Shown here piece after piece: positions 1 to 13,360 of a DNA stretch of 64,000 nt. The translations under genes and the position numbers were made by a program. Source of the DNA: Micropterus salmoides (taxonomy: Eukaryota > Chordata > Actinopteri > Centrarchiformes > Centrarchidae); NCBI RefSeq assembly GCF_014851395.1, contig NW_024042261.1, positions 34,363,942-34,427,941 on the forward strand. Direction: 5' to 3'. The stretch's first letter is position 1, and every line of letters begins with the position of its first letter. Under the pieces are notes generated by a model that had not been told where the DNA came from, searched no databases, and saw nothing but the letters and a program-made list of their open reading frames with translations.

Positions 1-2270
1 AACAGGAGTTGGCTGTAACTTTACGTGGCAGATGCTGGAGGACCGCTCCAGGTGGATCTGTCTGTTTAGGATGCATTTCATTCTTTCCCTGTTCCCCAGA
101 GGGAGATGAGACAAGAAAAAAATAGAGCTCTTTAGTCCGTGGGACATCTCATCCGTTTCTGAAATGAAAAACAAGGAGTCAGTCATGCTCCTTCTCAATA
201 CTAATAATAATTACATTAATTTATAGTACAGCCGTTGATAACCTCGACCTTGATTCAGCAGTACAGCTTTTTTTTTTCTTGACTGCTGCAATTGAATTGA
301 ATCTCATTCACTGTAAATAGATAAAAAGCCAATAGAATGCATATAATACATGTAGTAACAGTGGCAGAATCAGTAGCGTAAAGTGTAGTAGCAGCAGTAG
401 TTGTTGCAATATTGCCTTTAGTAGTAACATTTGTTGCAGTGATATTGTTTGTGAATCGAGTTTGATTATACATATGTTGTGTGAATGCTCCTAACTTTTT
501 TTTCTGCAACAACCTACAGTAGTGGTATTCTCCCAGCCATATGCACATTTATACAACTAACATATGGACTAATGTCTTCTGCTCTTCACTTACATTTCAC
601 TAAAGCATATGTGATGTATTACTATATTATTTTGTACCTTTTATTATGTATTACCTTTGGCTTGCCAACATTCACATTTACTTTCTTTTGTGATTAATGA
701 CCTGGCAAACAAAAGATGAAAAGTTTACCCCCAACTATTAATTAACTTTGATAATTAATCTTGATTGAGGCTGATTAACATTTGAAGTGTGATTGGTTTG
801 AGTGTTCATTAGCTCGCTCTGAGGTGAAGAGATAATAGATGGTATTGATGGTAAGTGTGATTCATGCCAAGTGTGATTTATGCAGTGATTAATGTAATTT
901 TCTACCCAGTGGGCTTTCCAGGAAGTCCAGTGAATGTTATCCTTCTCTCTGTGTGATGTGCATCATTCATCACAATATTGCTGAATGCTTTAAACACAAT
1001 GTGGGATTTTGTAATCGAGATCAAAATGTGTTGCAAAGGGGATTTTTACCGTGAGGAATTGACAGCATTGAGGTGCTTTACATTTGTCCTCTGCAAATTC
1101 ATTCAGCTTGGCCTGTCATTTTTCATCTTTTTTTTTTAAGCAGCGTTGAAAGATTTGACTTCTTGTCACAGATTTGGAAGATACTTTATCCGGATGTCCA
1201 GGCTGAAAAATACAAGGTCACAGGAAAATAAACATACATTTCATTTGTAACAGGATTGCTCTGCTATGACATCATGTCCCAGAATGTCCTTAAAACTGGG
1301 ATCAAGCCATAAGAGTGATTGAAATTTGAGTTTTAGGGTCAGCATGTTCCCATATTCCAGTAGATGTATTTTTGCAAGCCCTCTGAGTCTGTCCAGTGAT
1401 GTGGGCATTTCGCTGCAAGTCATATTTGTCTGTAACTATGTATTAAAATAATTATATTCCTATTTTTATGACAATAATGTGATTCCTGTATGTCTGTGAA
1501 GCACATTTTCAACAAAGTGCGTTTGCACTCACTAAAGTGTCCAGAATTCCTCACTAACTTCTACTGAAACTGTTAGCCAGTGGTGTAGTGCCCATCCCAG
1601 CATGAACAGGCATAAACTGCAACAAGTATTTAAGACTGTGGGAGCACAGCACAGAGAGAGTGTTTTACCCTCGCAGCCACTCTGTTGCTTTGTTGAGTGT
1701 AGTTAATGAATAAATTTAGACTTCCCAAATTAGCAGTCCATGTGTCTCCAAAGCCTACCTGGCCATTCAGAGACCTGCAATTCCCCCACTGTGAGAAGTC
1801 AGCTTTAACAACAGGTCCTTGTCGTGTATTTCCCTTATACTAATTCCCTTGTGTCATTGCGAAGTAACAAGTATTTGTGATGAGCTAGTCACCAGGTGTG
1901 TACAGAAAAGAGCATTTTATCCTGATACAATGAGTTGTGTTTATTGAGTCAGTATGTAAGATTCAGAGTGATTCAGAGAAATTAAGTCCTTTCAACTGCT
2001 TCTGGGCTTTGTGATATTTAATTCATTCTCAGTCAGGTTTATATCACATTCACACATTTCCTGCCAGTGAAGCCTTTTACTTCTGTTTTTAAGCAGCCTG
2101 GATACAGAGAAAAACACTTTTTATTACTGCTCTCTAGCATTAGATGAAGTGCTGTTTTCAAGCAGGCTGGAGGCCATAATATTCTCAACTTCTGAAGCAA
2201 AACTTTGTAGTTGGTCTTTGCTCTATGTGAGACCTTCAAACATCAGCTTGCAAGTTGTGATGTGTATTTC

Positions 2271-2305
<35 letters not shown>

Positions 2306-2799
2306 CTTCTTTTGGATTGAATTGTGTAAAGGTTCAAACTGAACAATAAATCAATCACTTTCAGGCTGTAATCCAGCACATTCAATTTAATCAACGCATC
2401 AACTTTGTGCAACATTCTGATTAAAGTGAATGCATTGCATCTGTATGGTAAAGAATTACAAGAACATGCATGAGGATTTATGCATTTGAGCTTTTTTCTG
2501 TACTTACAATACACATTATTTATTGTAGTTTCTTGGCAGCAAAAACTCAAGGAGAGATTTTTGTGCTGCACAGTTTAGGGTGGCAGTGTGGTGGAGTTTT
2601 TATTTGTGTTGTTTTATTGAAGCTTGCACACTTGTCATAAAACTGTAGAAGAGTTGTGTCACATTAGCACACATGAGTTAGTACTTGTTCAGTTCAAACG
2701 CTATCCTGCCAGGCATACTGCAGAAGTACACACAATTTATTTATGTGAAAGGAAATGGTCTCTCTTTTTTTAAAATCTCTCATCTCTCTTCTCCTGCAG
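1..2799. other. caln1 intron, no gene seen
   Basis: This is intronic sequence upstream of the first visible caln1 exon. It is A+T-rich with no coding signal and has a (GT)n microsatellite at 2273-2303. Around 1560-1815 there is a weakly LTR-like stretch (TATTTAAG, then AATAAA, then a segment ending AACA), but no flanking target duplication was found. Confidence 0.6.
2273..2303 (+). repeat. (GT)n microsatellite
   Basis: About 15 uninterrupted TG units in the caln1 intron. Confidence 0.95.
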
Positions 2800-2956
2800 T
2801 TTGACATGCAGAGGATCACCCTGGAGGAGCTGAAACACATCTTGTTCTATGCCTTCCGCGACCACTTGACCATGAAGGACATTGAGAACATCATCATCAA
2901 CGAGGAAGAGAGCCTGAAGGAAAACTCTGGGAACTGTCAGACAGAGTTTGAGGGAG
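2800..2956 (+). CDS. caln1: caln1 penultimate coding exon
   Basis: The acceptor is a pyrimidine-rich tract ending CTCCTGCAG at 2799. The reading frame starts with FDMQRIT and runs to CQTEFEG. The donor is G|GTGAGC at 2957. At 157 nt it leaves one base, which pairs with TT at the start of the last exon to give Val. It codes for the part of calneuron that follows the second functional EF-hand and is highly conserved among vertebrates. Confidence 0.93.
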
Positions 2957-3002
2957 GTGAGCGAAAGTCCCTGAGCTAACTTCACACACGGACATATAGG
3001 CA

Positions 3003-3043
<41 letters not shown>

Positions 3044-6000
3044 CGGAAATACAGTCTTTGGCGTATGTGTAGTGAGAGAGAAAGTAATCCATGATGTCAG
3101 GAAGAATTTGAGCTATCTCATCAAGATGTACAGCCTACAGAGTCACAGCACACCTGCTGATTTATTGATTTGGGGTGTTCATGGGGACCAGTGTCAGCTG
3201 GTCACCAGTTCAGAAGTGGCACGGATGAAATATGCATGACCTCGCTTTGCCATCCAAGATTTATGGATCAGAGCAGTAGAGGGTATTCCAGGACTTATTC
3301 AATTTCTTATTCAAATTCAAAAATGACGTATAGACAGCGTAGTATCACAGGACACTATTTGACGTGTTTGGCTGAAACTGAACACATAAGCACTGTTGCT
3401 TAATGGAGATTAATGGTAGGAATATGTGAAAAAACAAAATTGTAAATGAAAATGTTTACATTTGAAACTTAAAATTTGAAGAATTATTCTTTCCCCTTTT
3501 GCCTGCTTAATTTGAGATGACTAATGCTGTATTTGGATAAATGTGTAAGCAGAAATGTCATACTTGACAAATGTAAATGCCTGAAATTAGTGATTGCGTT
3601 TGTACCTTGTCTGATGACATTTAAAAGCAGCCTAAAAAATACACTGACGTCCATTTTGTCCCAACACCAATCACATGAATTTGGGGTGTAGGAAAGGCTG
3701 AGTCATAATGGTCTCAGTTCTTATCCTGAAGGCAGCATGGTAGAGATGGGGGCCAATCCTACTTTGTTATGCAGCGAGGCTGTCCTCATCAGAAGTGTTT
3801 GCAGCATTAACACTAATATTAATGGATAAATCAACATTAATAATTCTGTATGTGTGAACTTCCATTGCACTTGAACTCTTCTTTCTACTCAAGGTTGTAT
3901 ATATTTCCTCCGTAGGCTAAAATGATGTTCAAAGACCAAACAGCCCTTTATTTTCCTCTTGACCAAACACTACCTGCATGTGATTCTGGCCTGTCCTAGA
4001 AGGAATTTACTTGGCAGACAACAGCACTTCATCAGGGTCTTAAAACTGGTATGGAGTGATGACAACATTATGTTCCTGCTGGGTTTATGATGAAGACTAA
4101 CCATCGCTGGTTCATAAAGAGCAATCACATCTGTTGGCCCCAAGGTCTATGAGTACCACCTGCCACACAGGGTGACCAAAATGTGCTCAGTCATGGATAA
4201 ATCAATACATTGTGTCACAGTGAGATTCATACTGAGTAAAATTCATCATGCTACTCTGGTAGTTATTGCTTCAACTTACTGATATATGAGGTAGCATATG
4301 AGGCACTTGATTTCCCTCTGGCTTCATCTCACTGTTGAATCGATATGGTGTGGACCTGAAAAACAACAGAATAAAGATTGTAACCACTGATACATAGAAG
4401 TTCTCCAGGCACTGATTCATTGCTGAACAAATTGCGCCAATAGCGTAAAGCGTAGAGAAGCAGCTGTCCAGGGAGTGCCTGGCAGCCAGAAGCAAGCGTG
4501 GCAATCAATTTTGATGCATGAATGTCACAGCTGCCATACAGGTGTACAGATGTAAGGGACCCCATCTTAGCAATATGGTCATATTATGTATGTTTGTGAT
4601 GTGCACATGCATCTTTTCAAATTATTCAAATTCAAATTGTTGACTTTTTCATATATTTGCTGTTGCTGTTTTCAGCAATAGCAATTATATAATAAATATA
4701 TGTAACAGCTAAATCTTCTGGAGCACAAGAGGTGATGTATTTAACATTTCCAGTTTCAACTGAAGAAGAACTAATTTAATCTAAACTGGATCATTTGAAA
4801 TTCAAGATTCCCTGTTTTTCACTAGGGAAAAATAAACTCATGTCCTTTTACACCAGAGAATCCTACTCAGGATTTTGGTAGTCTTTCTATAACCCCAGTT
4901 CCCAAACCTCTGCTCCCAACCCTGACGTCAATGGTTGCCCATCTCAACAGCTACTCATCTGATGGTCCACAGAATACACATTACTTTTACAACGCTGTTT
5001 TCTTGCAGGGTTGTGTATTTTGAATCAATCAGCATACCCATATATATACCTACAGGTCAGCTATTTTTATTCAGCCGTAAGTCAACAGCCTAGAAACCAG
5101 TGTACACTTTATTACCTTCATGACCACAGTGGTTCACTAAAGAAAATCCTTTGTGGGTGGTGTGACGGTGTAGTGACGGTGTAGTGACTTTGGGCAGCTG
5201 AGGAGGTGTTTTATAAGGCTGGCAGCAGGTTCAGGTGACTGGACTGAGAACTAATGTCATGACCACAACTCTCCTCCCATCTTCACAGTCCAGCCAGAAG
5301 CTGAACACATGGTCTTTCCATTGATATGCTCTTCAACTCACCCTGACTTCTAAAACTATAGATACTTTAAAATAAAAAAATCCTTCAGGACATGTTCATG
5401 TTCATACAAGAAAAAAAAAAAAGTTAATTTCACAGTGCCATTTCCTTTGTCTCAGATCTATTTCTAGAGATGATTGTCAATGTCTTTAAACAGAATAAGA
5501 CACCTTGATGTACTATTATCAAGCAAATTACACTAAGTTACAGTAAATTATTGAATTTGTTAGAATTGTACTAAAAAAATAATCTCAACCCAGATGATTT
5601 GGCTTGTTAAGAAATAACAGAGTTAATGGCTCAGTAGGGTAAGATTCGGGGAGATTCCCAGACCAGCAGACTGAGACTGAGTGGAGAAAGTCTAACTACC
5701 TGCTCTGTCATTTCCAACACTATGCCAATGGCCAACTGGTGAGTGGTTGTACTCTGTATCTTCAAGGTGTGAATGTGAGTAGCTTGAGCATGAGCATGGT
5801 GTTCCTGATGAAACTACCCTGGTAAACATATTGTCTACTCAACATTTATCCAGTGTTGAGTTACATAACCTTGGAAAATGGCTGAAAGCTCATTCTTAGG
5901 TCATCCATTTGGCTAATGATCACGTCAGGTCAAGTTTTATATGGTGCAAGAGTCTGGAATAGTATTTTTTTTCAACTGGAGATTGCCAGCTACCTCCTCT

Positions 6001-8314
6001 GTGGCTAAGCTAAGAGAGATGTAGCAATTTCTGTGCCACTTTCCACATTGCATTTTGTTTGGAACAGCAGTCAAGAAGCATTTTTTGATGACTTCAGTGC
6101 TTCTTGAATTGAGAGTTAAAAATAGAGCAAGTGAAAGTGTGAGCCATGTGGCTCTGGGTCATTGGCCCAGCTCCCTTAATTATCGCGGCCTGGTAAAATC
6201 ATCTCGGCTGCTCGCAGTCTGCCGATGTGCTGCAGGGAAGAAGAGCTGCTGAGTTACTGGTTGGTGCAGGAGGTTGATTGAACCAGAAAATGATCTCATA
6301 GAGGACTGCTGATGTGTGAATGTGTTTGTCAGCTGTCATTTACTTGCAATGCCATATCATCTTTAATGCGGGTATTATAGATAATTTATATAAAAATTTT
6401 GCTGCCAGGTAATTACGTGCTGTACACTGTATCATGAAACTGTTACCTCTTACTGTTTCACCACATCTTTTACACAATGACACTTTTTTAATACATAAGT
6501 AGCAGCAAAGGCTGCAATTTCATCATTTTAAGTCCCTGGGTAAAGCTGCAAACATTCATTATTAGAGCCTAAAGGTCCGTTTCTTTCACACCTCACACCT
6601 CCAATTTGTAACGTAGGCTTCCTAAAAATTTGAGTCCAAGGTCTAAGCAAAAGTAACACATTTTTTAATTATTCAAATTACGTTATCAGGGTTGTTTTTT
6701 CAGACTATAGAAAACCCCTCTAGAGACATAGCGGACATTATACTGTTGTCACAAGCTCATGATTACATGTGTACAGTATCTCAATAAAACTGTCCAGTCT
6801 AATTTGTTATTTATTTCATAGTTTAAACATTCCTATATTCTTGTATACTTTAAAGCTGCCAGAGTTGCTGGGCTTTCTTATTCTGATGTTTGTCTGTTGC
6901 TGTAAAATCAGTCTGGATCTGTGAATTGTGACGCTCACCTCAGTGTCCCCTGCTGGTCACTTCACAGTTACCCGCTGCTCATTCAGCTGGGATCCAGAGC
7001 AGAGCTGTTAATTCTGCCTGGCAACACTAATGTGAGATCACGCCTCAAGTTTTTTTTTCCTTTGCTCCCAACCATAGTGGAACATTTCACTTTACAGTAT
7101 ATTTTTGTGGCACACGGCCCAATTAGAAGCGGACGAGGGCTTGTGAACCTGAATGCACAAATAACTTGTTTACTGTGCAAAGTCTTGACAGTTGTCTTGT
7201 CAGGTTTAAAGATTTGGGCAGCGATGGAGTGGAATCATATCTTATTCCAGCCCTGTAACTTTAGCTATTTGTGATGAGCGTACAGTATCTTCACTCACTG
7301 CTGAATTGTACTTTCTCTGCCATTGATACATCACATGGATAAATGAAAGAACAGATGAAAATTAGCTCCAGTCCGTGTCTCCCGTAGATGAGTCCTCAGT
7401 GTATTTTGTTACGCTAAGCTTTCCAAGCATTAGATCCGAACATCCATCTTCTAATAACCAGAACCCATTTTCTGAACTTGGTTTAAGTTAAACTACTTCT
7501 CCAAACAAACTACAAAGTAGATCTCTTGACACAGGAGCAAGACATGCATTTCTTTTATAGCCCGAACATTAAATCGGTGTGCCAATATTATCGGCCGATA
7601 TAAGCTTATTCCAGATAAATTGGTTTTGGTGTTTATAACAGCCAATAAATGACAATTAAAAAAGAAATAGAGAGACGGAAGAGGGATCCATGTAATGAGT
7701 GTTGTCGTTGCATAATTTATCCACCAGAGAGCCACCCATTGGCTCCCATTGGCAACGCACACAAAACACAGCAATCAGCTGTACTTTTGTTAAAAGTTCT
7801 ATTTATAACTGCATTATGTGATGTTATCTTGGTGAGGTCTCATAACTACACAACACAAACGTTAGGGATAATCTCTGTTATGAGTTTCTGAAAAGAAGGG
7901 GGGAAGAAAGGAATATCGACTAATATACCGGAACATATCAGTCAGGCTGTAAATTTTAGGCACTAAACTAACTTTTAGGAACTAAAGGAGTAAACACGTT
8001 ACGAATAACCAACTCCTTGGTGTCAATGCACCCTCCATTTGTCTTCATTATATAGTTTTTCTGGGTGCAGAATGATAAATTACAAGACATGTCAGAAAAA
8101 TAAGCGTTACGATTTTTTCTACTGGCCCTTTTTTATTATTTATAATCTTCATCTTTCTGTTTGTCTCCTTCTCATTTCTCTTTCAGTTCATCCCTCAAAG
8201 AAGAATCGTCAGACATGCGTGAGGAAGAGCCTCATCTGCGCCTTTGCCATGGCGTTCATCATCAGCGTCATGCTCATCGCAGCCAATCAGATGCTGAGGA
8301 ACGGCATGGAGTAG
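2800..8314 (+). CDS. caln1: caln1 (calneuron-1), last two coding exons (partial gene)
   Basis: Calneuron-1 is a neuronal EF-hand Ca2+ sensor of the calmodulin-like CaBP7/8 group. It is tail-anchored to Golgi and plasma membrane and is known to restrain PI4K-beta and Ca2+ channels. Only the C-terminal 94 codons are here: exon 2800-2956 (157 nt, ends in phase 1) and terminal exon 8187-8314 (128 nt, stop TAG 8312-8314). The two phases join exactly. Exon one encodes the degenerate C-terminal lobe (FDMQRITLEELKHIL, HLTMKDIENIIINEEE). The last exon encodes a basic stretch (KKNRQTCVRK) and a hydrophobic tail anchor of about 18 residues (CAFAMAFIISVMLIAANQ) ending NGME. The match to vertebrate CALN1 is near-identical. 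The upstream exons with the functional EF-hands lie outside the window. Synteny with galnt17, tail to tail, supports caln1 rather than the paralogue cabp7. Confidence 0.93.
3007..3042 (+). repeat. (GT)n microsatellite
   Basis: About 18 TG units, 50 bases downstream of the caln1 splice donor at 2957. TG repeats close to a donor can bind CELF/TDP-43-type proteins; that is family knowledge, not something seen here. Confidence 0.95.
7560..7960. repeat. probable dispersed DNA-transposon-derived repeat
   Basis: The stretch is bounded by related ATCGG-type motifs (TATCGGCCGATATAAG near 7590 and AATATCGACTAATATACCGG near 7912). It resembles a repeat I have seen scattered in fish genomes. Class and exact ends are uncertain. 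Confidence 0.35.
8187..8314 (+). CDS. caln1: caln1 terminal coding exon with tail anchor
   Basis: The acceptor is CTCTTTCAG ending at 8186. The exon codes VHPSKKNRQTCVRKS, then the hydrophobic tail anchor, then LRNGME and TAG. The C-terminal transmembrane segment places calneuron in the membrane with its EF-hands in the cytosol. The 3' UTR follows; the first AATAAA is at 8624-8629. Confidence 0.93.
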
Positions 8315-8623
8315 CTGTGCCCACTGTGAGCAGGGAACAAGCCAGCCTGCATGTGCATGCCAGTGGGTGAGGTCATATCCCTGTTGGTATGAAAATAACT
8401 GCAAGGAATAACACTCAAAATAATCATGACAAAATCCATTTTTGAAATTATTCTTAGTTTTCTTTTTTTTTTTCTTCGAACGAGTGGCACTTCTCCATTC
8501 GACGCCAATGAAACCGTGAAGCCAGCATGAGGAGTCATACAAGACTCCTCCCCTTTACTCTGACAGGGACATTCAAGGGCTGACATTAAACATAATACTC
8601 AGTTGTGTCTGTTTCCCTGATGC

Positions 8624-8629
8624 AATAAA
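8624..8629 (+). terminator. caln1: candidate caln1 polyadenylation signal
   Basis: AATAAA lies 310 bases after the caln1 stop codon and is followed by an A-rich stretch. It is the first canonical hexamer downstream. A second possible site (AAATAAAC) is near 8665. Brain caln1 transcripts often have long 3' UTRs, so later sites may also be used. Confidence 0.4.
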
Positions 8630-9586
8630 AAATGTAAAAAAAAAACAAAACAGATCCCCTCCAAATAAACGTTAAGTGCAGGAGTTCAGAGCTGCTCCTT
8701 TTTTCAGTAGGCGAGATGTGACACGTGTGTCTGGAGATCTGTCACCTACCAGGAGTCTGATGAGCTTCCAGGGCTGCAGTCTGGGCCCCAAGAGGAAATG
8801 AGAGGAAGGGAACAATTACCCTCTTATTATAGTTCCTGGAATGGAGATCGGCCACTCAAACAGAAGGATCTGTACGTGTCAGGCGGCGGCTCCTGGAACT
8901 CCCATGGTGCTACCATACTTCAGCTCTCCAACTTTCTATTTTCAACTTCTGCATCTGTGGGCTGGTATGAGGTGCTGGCATCAGTTCATCAGCCCTACAA
9001 ACCAAGTAGTCAAGCGAGTAAAATGTTCAATGATAATTCCAGGTTTGTGTTATGGATGAATGAACGCAGAAGCTCTGAAAGTATTGTTTTGGATCTTTTC
9101 GTTCTCCTGGACAGTGTTTGGTGAATACTGTTCAGAGTGCAAAGAAGAGGTTTCTGTGTCCTATTAAAGAGGGGGGGGGGGGGATCCACCCTTTCAGCTG
9201 GTCCCACTGTTATATCATCTGTTTGCGGTGTCTAGTGCAAGTGATTGAATTTCACTTTCTCTAAGACTGCCTCTTCTACTTTTGCCTGACTTGGTGATTT
9301 CCGACATTTCCCAGAATGATTTTGGACCCAGAGAACTGCTGTGAACCCATCTCATTCAGCTGTGCTTAATTTAATGTGTAGTGGAAAGAGTGAGGACAAG
9401 GGTAAGAGCAAAACAGCAAGAGGTTTTCCAGTCAACATAACCTGAACTGACTTCTACGTGCATGTCTGTTGGGGACATTGCTAAATGACGTTTTTGCTCT
9501 TTAATCCTGAGGGACACCAAAACCATTTCATTGATGTTTCAATACGTTTTTCTGCTCTCAAACTCAGTGTTATTTGCATATGTATG

Positions 9587-10393
9587 CAGGGACGTGCACA
9601 GGAATTTTGAAGGGCAGTTGCTCTGACCTGAAAAAAGGCACCCCCCCCCCCCCCAAAAAAAAACAAACAAACAAAAAAACATGGGCTATATGAAGGACTG
9701 AGAAAAAAACATTTTTTTATTAAAAAATATACAAAAAGTAAAAACACTTAAATACAGCACTCAATAACCTAAACTACTATTAATAACAAAACAGAAAAAC
9801 ATGACTCGAGTCATGAAAAAAGAGTTCCTTATATTATTGTTTATTGTTTTTTTTAATCATTATTATTATTTTTTTTTTTCCTTTTTTTTTTTTATTTGAA
9901 AATAAATAATCTAGATTGAATTGACAGATGGGGAAAACTCGCTTCTAATAAAATATTAAATAAAAAAACGCTTAGATTTCGGAAAAAATACAATCCTTTT
10001 TTAACCTTTTGGCTTCCCGTACATTCAGTTGCGCTTCTAGCTCGTATTCACTTCTGTTGGTACGTATCACGTATGGTAACTGGGCAAAACTACGCATGAT
10101 TTGTTGTAGTATGATTGCATAAAGGAAGGAAACAGGAATTCCGGTAGGGAACAGAATCGACTGACGTGCAGGCAGCGCTGCAGCAGTGCAGCCACTTAAA
10201 CAGAGTTTGCCCTTCCCCTACTGACTTTCACTTTCGGTGCCCGAATGGAAGTGAATGAGGCTTTGCGATCGCGATTATTTTTTTATTTTATTTTTTTTTC
10301 TCGGAAGGGCGAGTCGGAAGGGCAACTTGAGTCAGGAAAGGCAAACGGGCAGTTGCCCGGGCAACCAGAGCAACCCCCCTGTGCACGTCCCTG
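9587..10393 (+). mobile_element. non-autonomous hAT-like DNA transposon, copy 1
   Basis: The element begins CAGGGACGTGCACAGG and ends with the exact inverted complement, a 16-bp perfect terminal inverted repeat. It is flanked by a perfect 8-bp target duplication, TATGTATG (9579-9586 and 10394-10401). An 8-bp duplication with CAGGG termini is the hallmark of the hAT superfamily. There is no transposase ORF, so it depends on an autonomous partner. The interior has a C-run at about 9642, long A/T runs, a 16-bp palindrome CATGACTCGAGTCATG (9800-9815) and a repeated GTTGCTCTG subterminal motif at both ends. A near-identical copy lies at 59728-60526. Confidence 0.9.
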
Positions 10394-12705
10394 TATGTAT
10401 GTGATGCCACATCATCTGGATTGAGATGAGAGAAACTGACTGAGGTATATCACCACCAACAGAGGATTTTTTAACAGTGTTGAAGTGTTTTAAGGTGGAT
10501 TCTTTTGCCTTTTTAAATATCCATGAATCAGGTTAATGAATTATAACTCAATGCTGTGAAAAGTTGAATCCCCTTAAGTTTCCTGCACAAGCTCTGCTCA
10601 AAAACAGTTTTTAAAAAATCTAATAATTTAAAGTTTTTGTTTGTGATTGGATTCCTTTTCCATCCAGTTAGTTCATGTATGAGTGAATTTAAAATGTGTG
10701 CAAAGCTAAGGCACCATTTTTTATCGTAAAATGTAATCTTAATCCATCCATGCTTGACTCTCACAGTTTAGCACATTTGAATCTGAATTTGAATCCCTCC
10801 TGCTACCTAAATTCCACCAATATCTGTTATCAGCTTTTGTTGGTTGTATAGCTGAAACGGTCAGATGATCAATCAGCTATTTTGATCATTCTTTAATGAT
10901 TTAAGTCATACAAAATCATACTTTCTTTAGCACTCACCATGTTAAGTGTATTTTAACTTCTTTTGTAATGTCTAGTTGTGTGATTGAAGAATCAAATAGA
11001 AATAGAAATAAAATAATTTTAAATCTTTTTGAAGCACGACAAATTCTGTAAAAACTTGGGAGATATGTAAACTTTCTCACAGCACTCAATCATTTAAAGA
11101 CGCCTCTTGACATGTTGTTTCACTCTGAGGTAGGCTCTGAACTCCTGCACTGAATCTCATCTCAACATGTAAACCCAGCCAGGGGTCGGAAACACCCATA
11201 TTATCAAGTGCATGCGATCAAGTCAGTGTCTTCTGTAAATACCGTAAAACCATGTCTCAAGTGTCTCAAGTGTCTGTTGAAGGTGTACGCTATGTCTGTA
11301 TGTGCATGACTGTCGGTGCTCTCTGCACACTCGGGTACAGAGGTGCAGGGAGGAAGATCAACAAATAGAGAGGCGGCTGCTTCATTACAAACACGTCAGA
11401 TGCAGGCAGTGCTTCCTCTCAACCCTCTTGCCAAAGCCATAGAACTCTGCAGAGGTGAACCAGACAACACAATATACATGTGTTTCCCTGTTCCCACATC
11501 GAAACACAAGATCAGACTAGCATTCTTTGGCAGAAATATGTCTATTATGGAGTATTTGGTTTGTTCCTGTTAATGCTTTTGCACTGTTCCTCTCATCCAT
11601 TCCAATAAATTACAAGGAGGACTGTAGGTACATGCAAGAGTGCCATCTAGAGGTGAAGTGAGTTACATTGTCCATGCTGTTCTCCCATCACATTGTTTGT
11701 GTATTTCTCACTCTCACAGTGTCATAATGTCTGGCAATCTTAAATGTTAAAACATGTGGATTTTTATGTATCATGTAAAGGTTTGATCTACCAACACTGC
11801 AGGAAGAGCAGCACTTGTATGTGAACACATATTTAAACTCAGTGTATTTATAGGAATAGACTTCTTGCCTATGGCAGAAAAAATCCTTTTGAACCTGTGA
11901 AAGGTTTTATTGACAGATTTTGGAGACTGAATAAAGTGCACTTTGTGCAAAAACTTGTAGGTCACACTGGTTTGGTTTTGTTAAAATTTAGATTAAAATT
12001 TAGTTTTTTGTTTTTTTTAAACTGTCAATCTGGTAGTATTAGTGGAAAATTTCCACCAAATTCACAGCTGGTCACTGCTGCCATGTAGTGGTTAACTGGA
12101 AAAGTGTTTTGTCATTTATTTGCTTTCTGAGAAAAACTTTGTCTTTATAAATTTATTTTAATTTATGTACTTATTTTGAGGATTTGAATTACAGTGACTG
12201 TGGGTGACAGTTTTGCTGTAATCAGACTGTCCCTGCCCCTGGAGAAGGATTGCATGCCTCGATCGCTGAAGTAGAGTTTCATTTTAGAGGGGAAACGCAC
12301 AGTGTCTCTTCAGTAGCATGGTGGTTGGATCCCACAGGTTTTTGTTACGTAACTTTGTACATAGCTAATAACATAGCATATCTATTAGACAAGCACACTA
12401 TACATAAGCATGTGCAATATTTAAACATGTAGACTAGATAAAGACTTTCAGTTACTATTTATTAGGGGCATAATTATGGAATTGTAAATACTGAAATATG
12501 TACAAAGGTCAAAGGATTAAGCATAAATGCAATAAAACTGTTTTTTTTTTTAAATTGTGCTTTTTTGTTTTATTTCATTTTGGACTTTGGCTCATTCACA
12601 AGCAGTCATCAGGACATTCAGTCACGGGGATTGAACCTTTTAACATTTTGGATGTTGGAAAAAGTCTCTAACTTTGAAGTCATCAGATACTATGCATCAA
12701 GGTTA

Positions 12706-12727
12706 ATAAAATAAAATAAAATAAAAT
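12706..12727 (+). repeat. (AAAAT)n tandem repeat
   Basis: Four consecutive AAAAT-type units. Confidence 0.8.
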
Positions 12728-13039
12728 GAGCCTTAAATTGCTCGACTTAACTGCTCAGTGTTTTCTCACATAGTCAGCTTTAAGGACAGAGTCCTTAACT
12801 ATACCTAATAAACCCCTTTGTCATTGTGAGAGACTGAGAAACATACAAAGTTACTTATTCCACGTAAATGTCAGCTTTTATGAACAATTTAAGGGCTTTC
12901 ATTGAAGGGGTTCCTTTAAAGTTTTCCTGTATTTATTTACACACCATTGCAGTCTAAATGGAGATGCAAATAAAAACCTAAACAACATGCAGACTGTCAG
13001 TACAGGAAAACAAATTTAAAAGGGCAATTGCAGTTTTTG

Positions 13040-13360
13040 CTGATTCTGTTGGAAATGTTTAAATTCAATTATATGTTTATTATTGAGGTCATTGTTAGGT
13101 GATGTATAACTGGACTACATTATATTGTCCTTTCAATTTACAAACATGAGGGGTGGCAGAATATTAAAAATTACTTTCACTATAATATGATTCAGTACAA
13201 CAACATCATGACCTCAATAATAAAAATATACTTCAACACATTTCTGACAATGTCACCAAAAACTGAACGTCGTGAGCTTGGTAAAGACTGATGTTATGGA
13301 AAGACTGATGTATTGTATTGCATTAGATTGTACCTGCTAAAGTGGCCACTGAGTGTATAC
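13040..13360. repeat. probable dispersed repeat with internal inverted segments
   Basis: The stretch contains ATTATTGAGGTCA near 13080 and its inverted copy TGACCTCAATAATA near 13210, a GGGGTGGCAGAATATTA motif near 13150 and AAAGTGGCCACTGAGTGTAT near 13340. These strings recur in fish dispersed repeats. Class and ends are not resolved. Confidence 0.35.

Larger units (their letters stand above)
2957..8186. other. last caln1 intron, no gene seen
   Basis: A 5.2-kb intron with no coding signal. It holds a short tandem duplication (GTGACGGTGTA) at about 5161-5187 and a probable dispersed repeat at 7560-7960. Confidence 0.6.

Noticed and set aside
255..697. Short overlapping open frames of 70-97 codons
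   Set aside because: No homology recognised, A+T-driven composition, no splice or family context; chance frames in a caln1 intron.
1560..1815. LTR-like fragment in a caln1 intron (TATTTAAG, AATAAA, end AACA)
   Set aside because: No matching TG start with a flanking target duplication was found.
8798..9124. 108-codon frame downstream of caln1
   Set aside because: In the caln1 3' flank with no motif or homology; likely chance.
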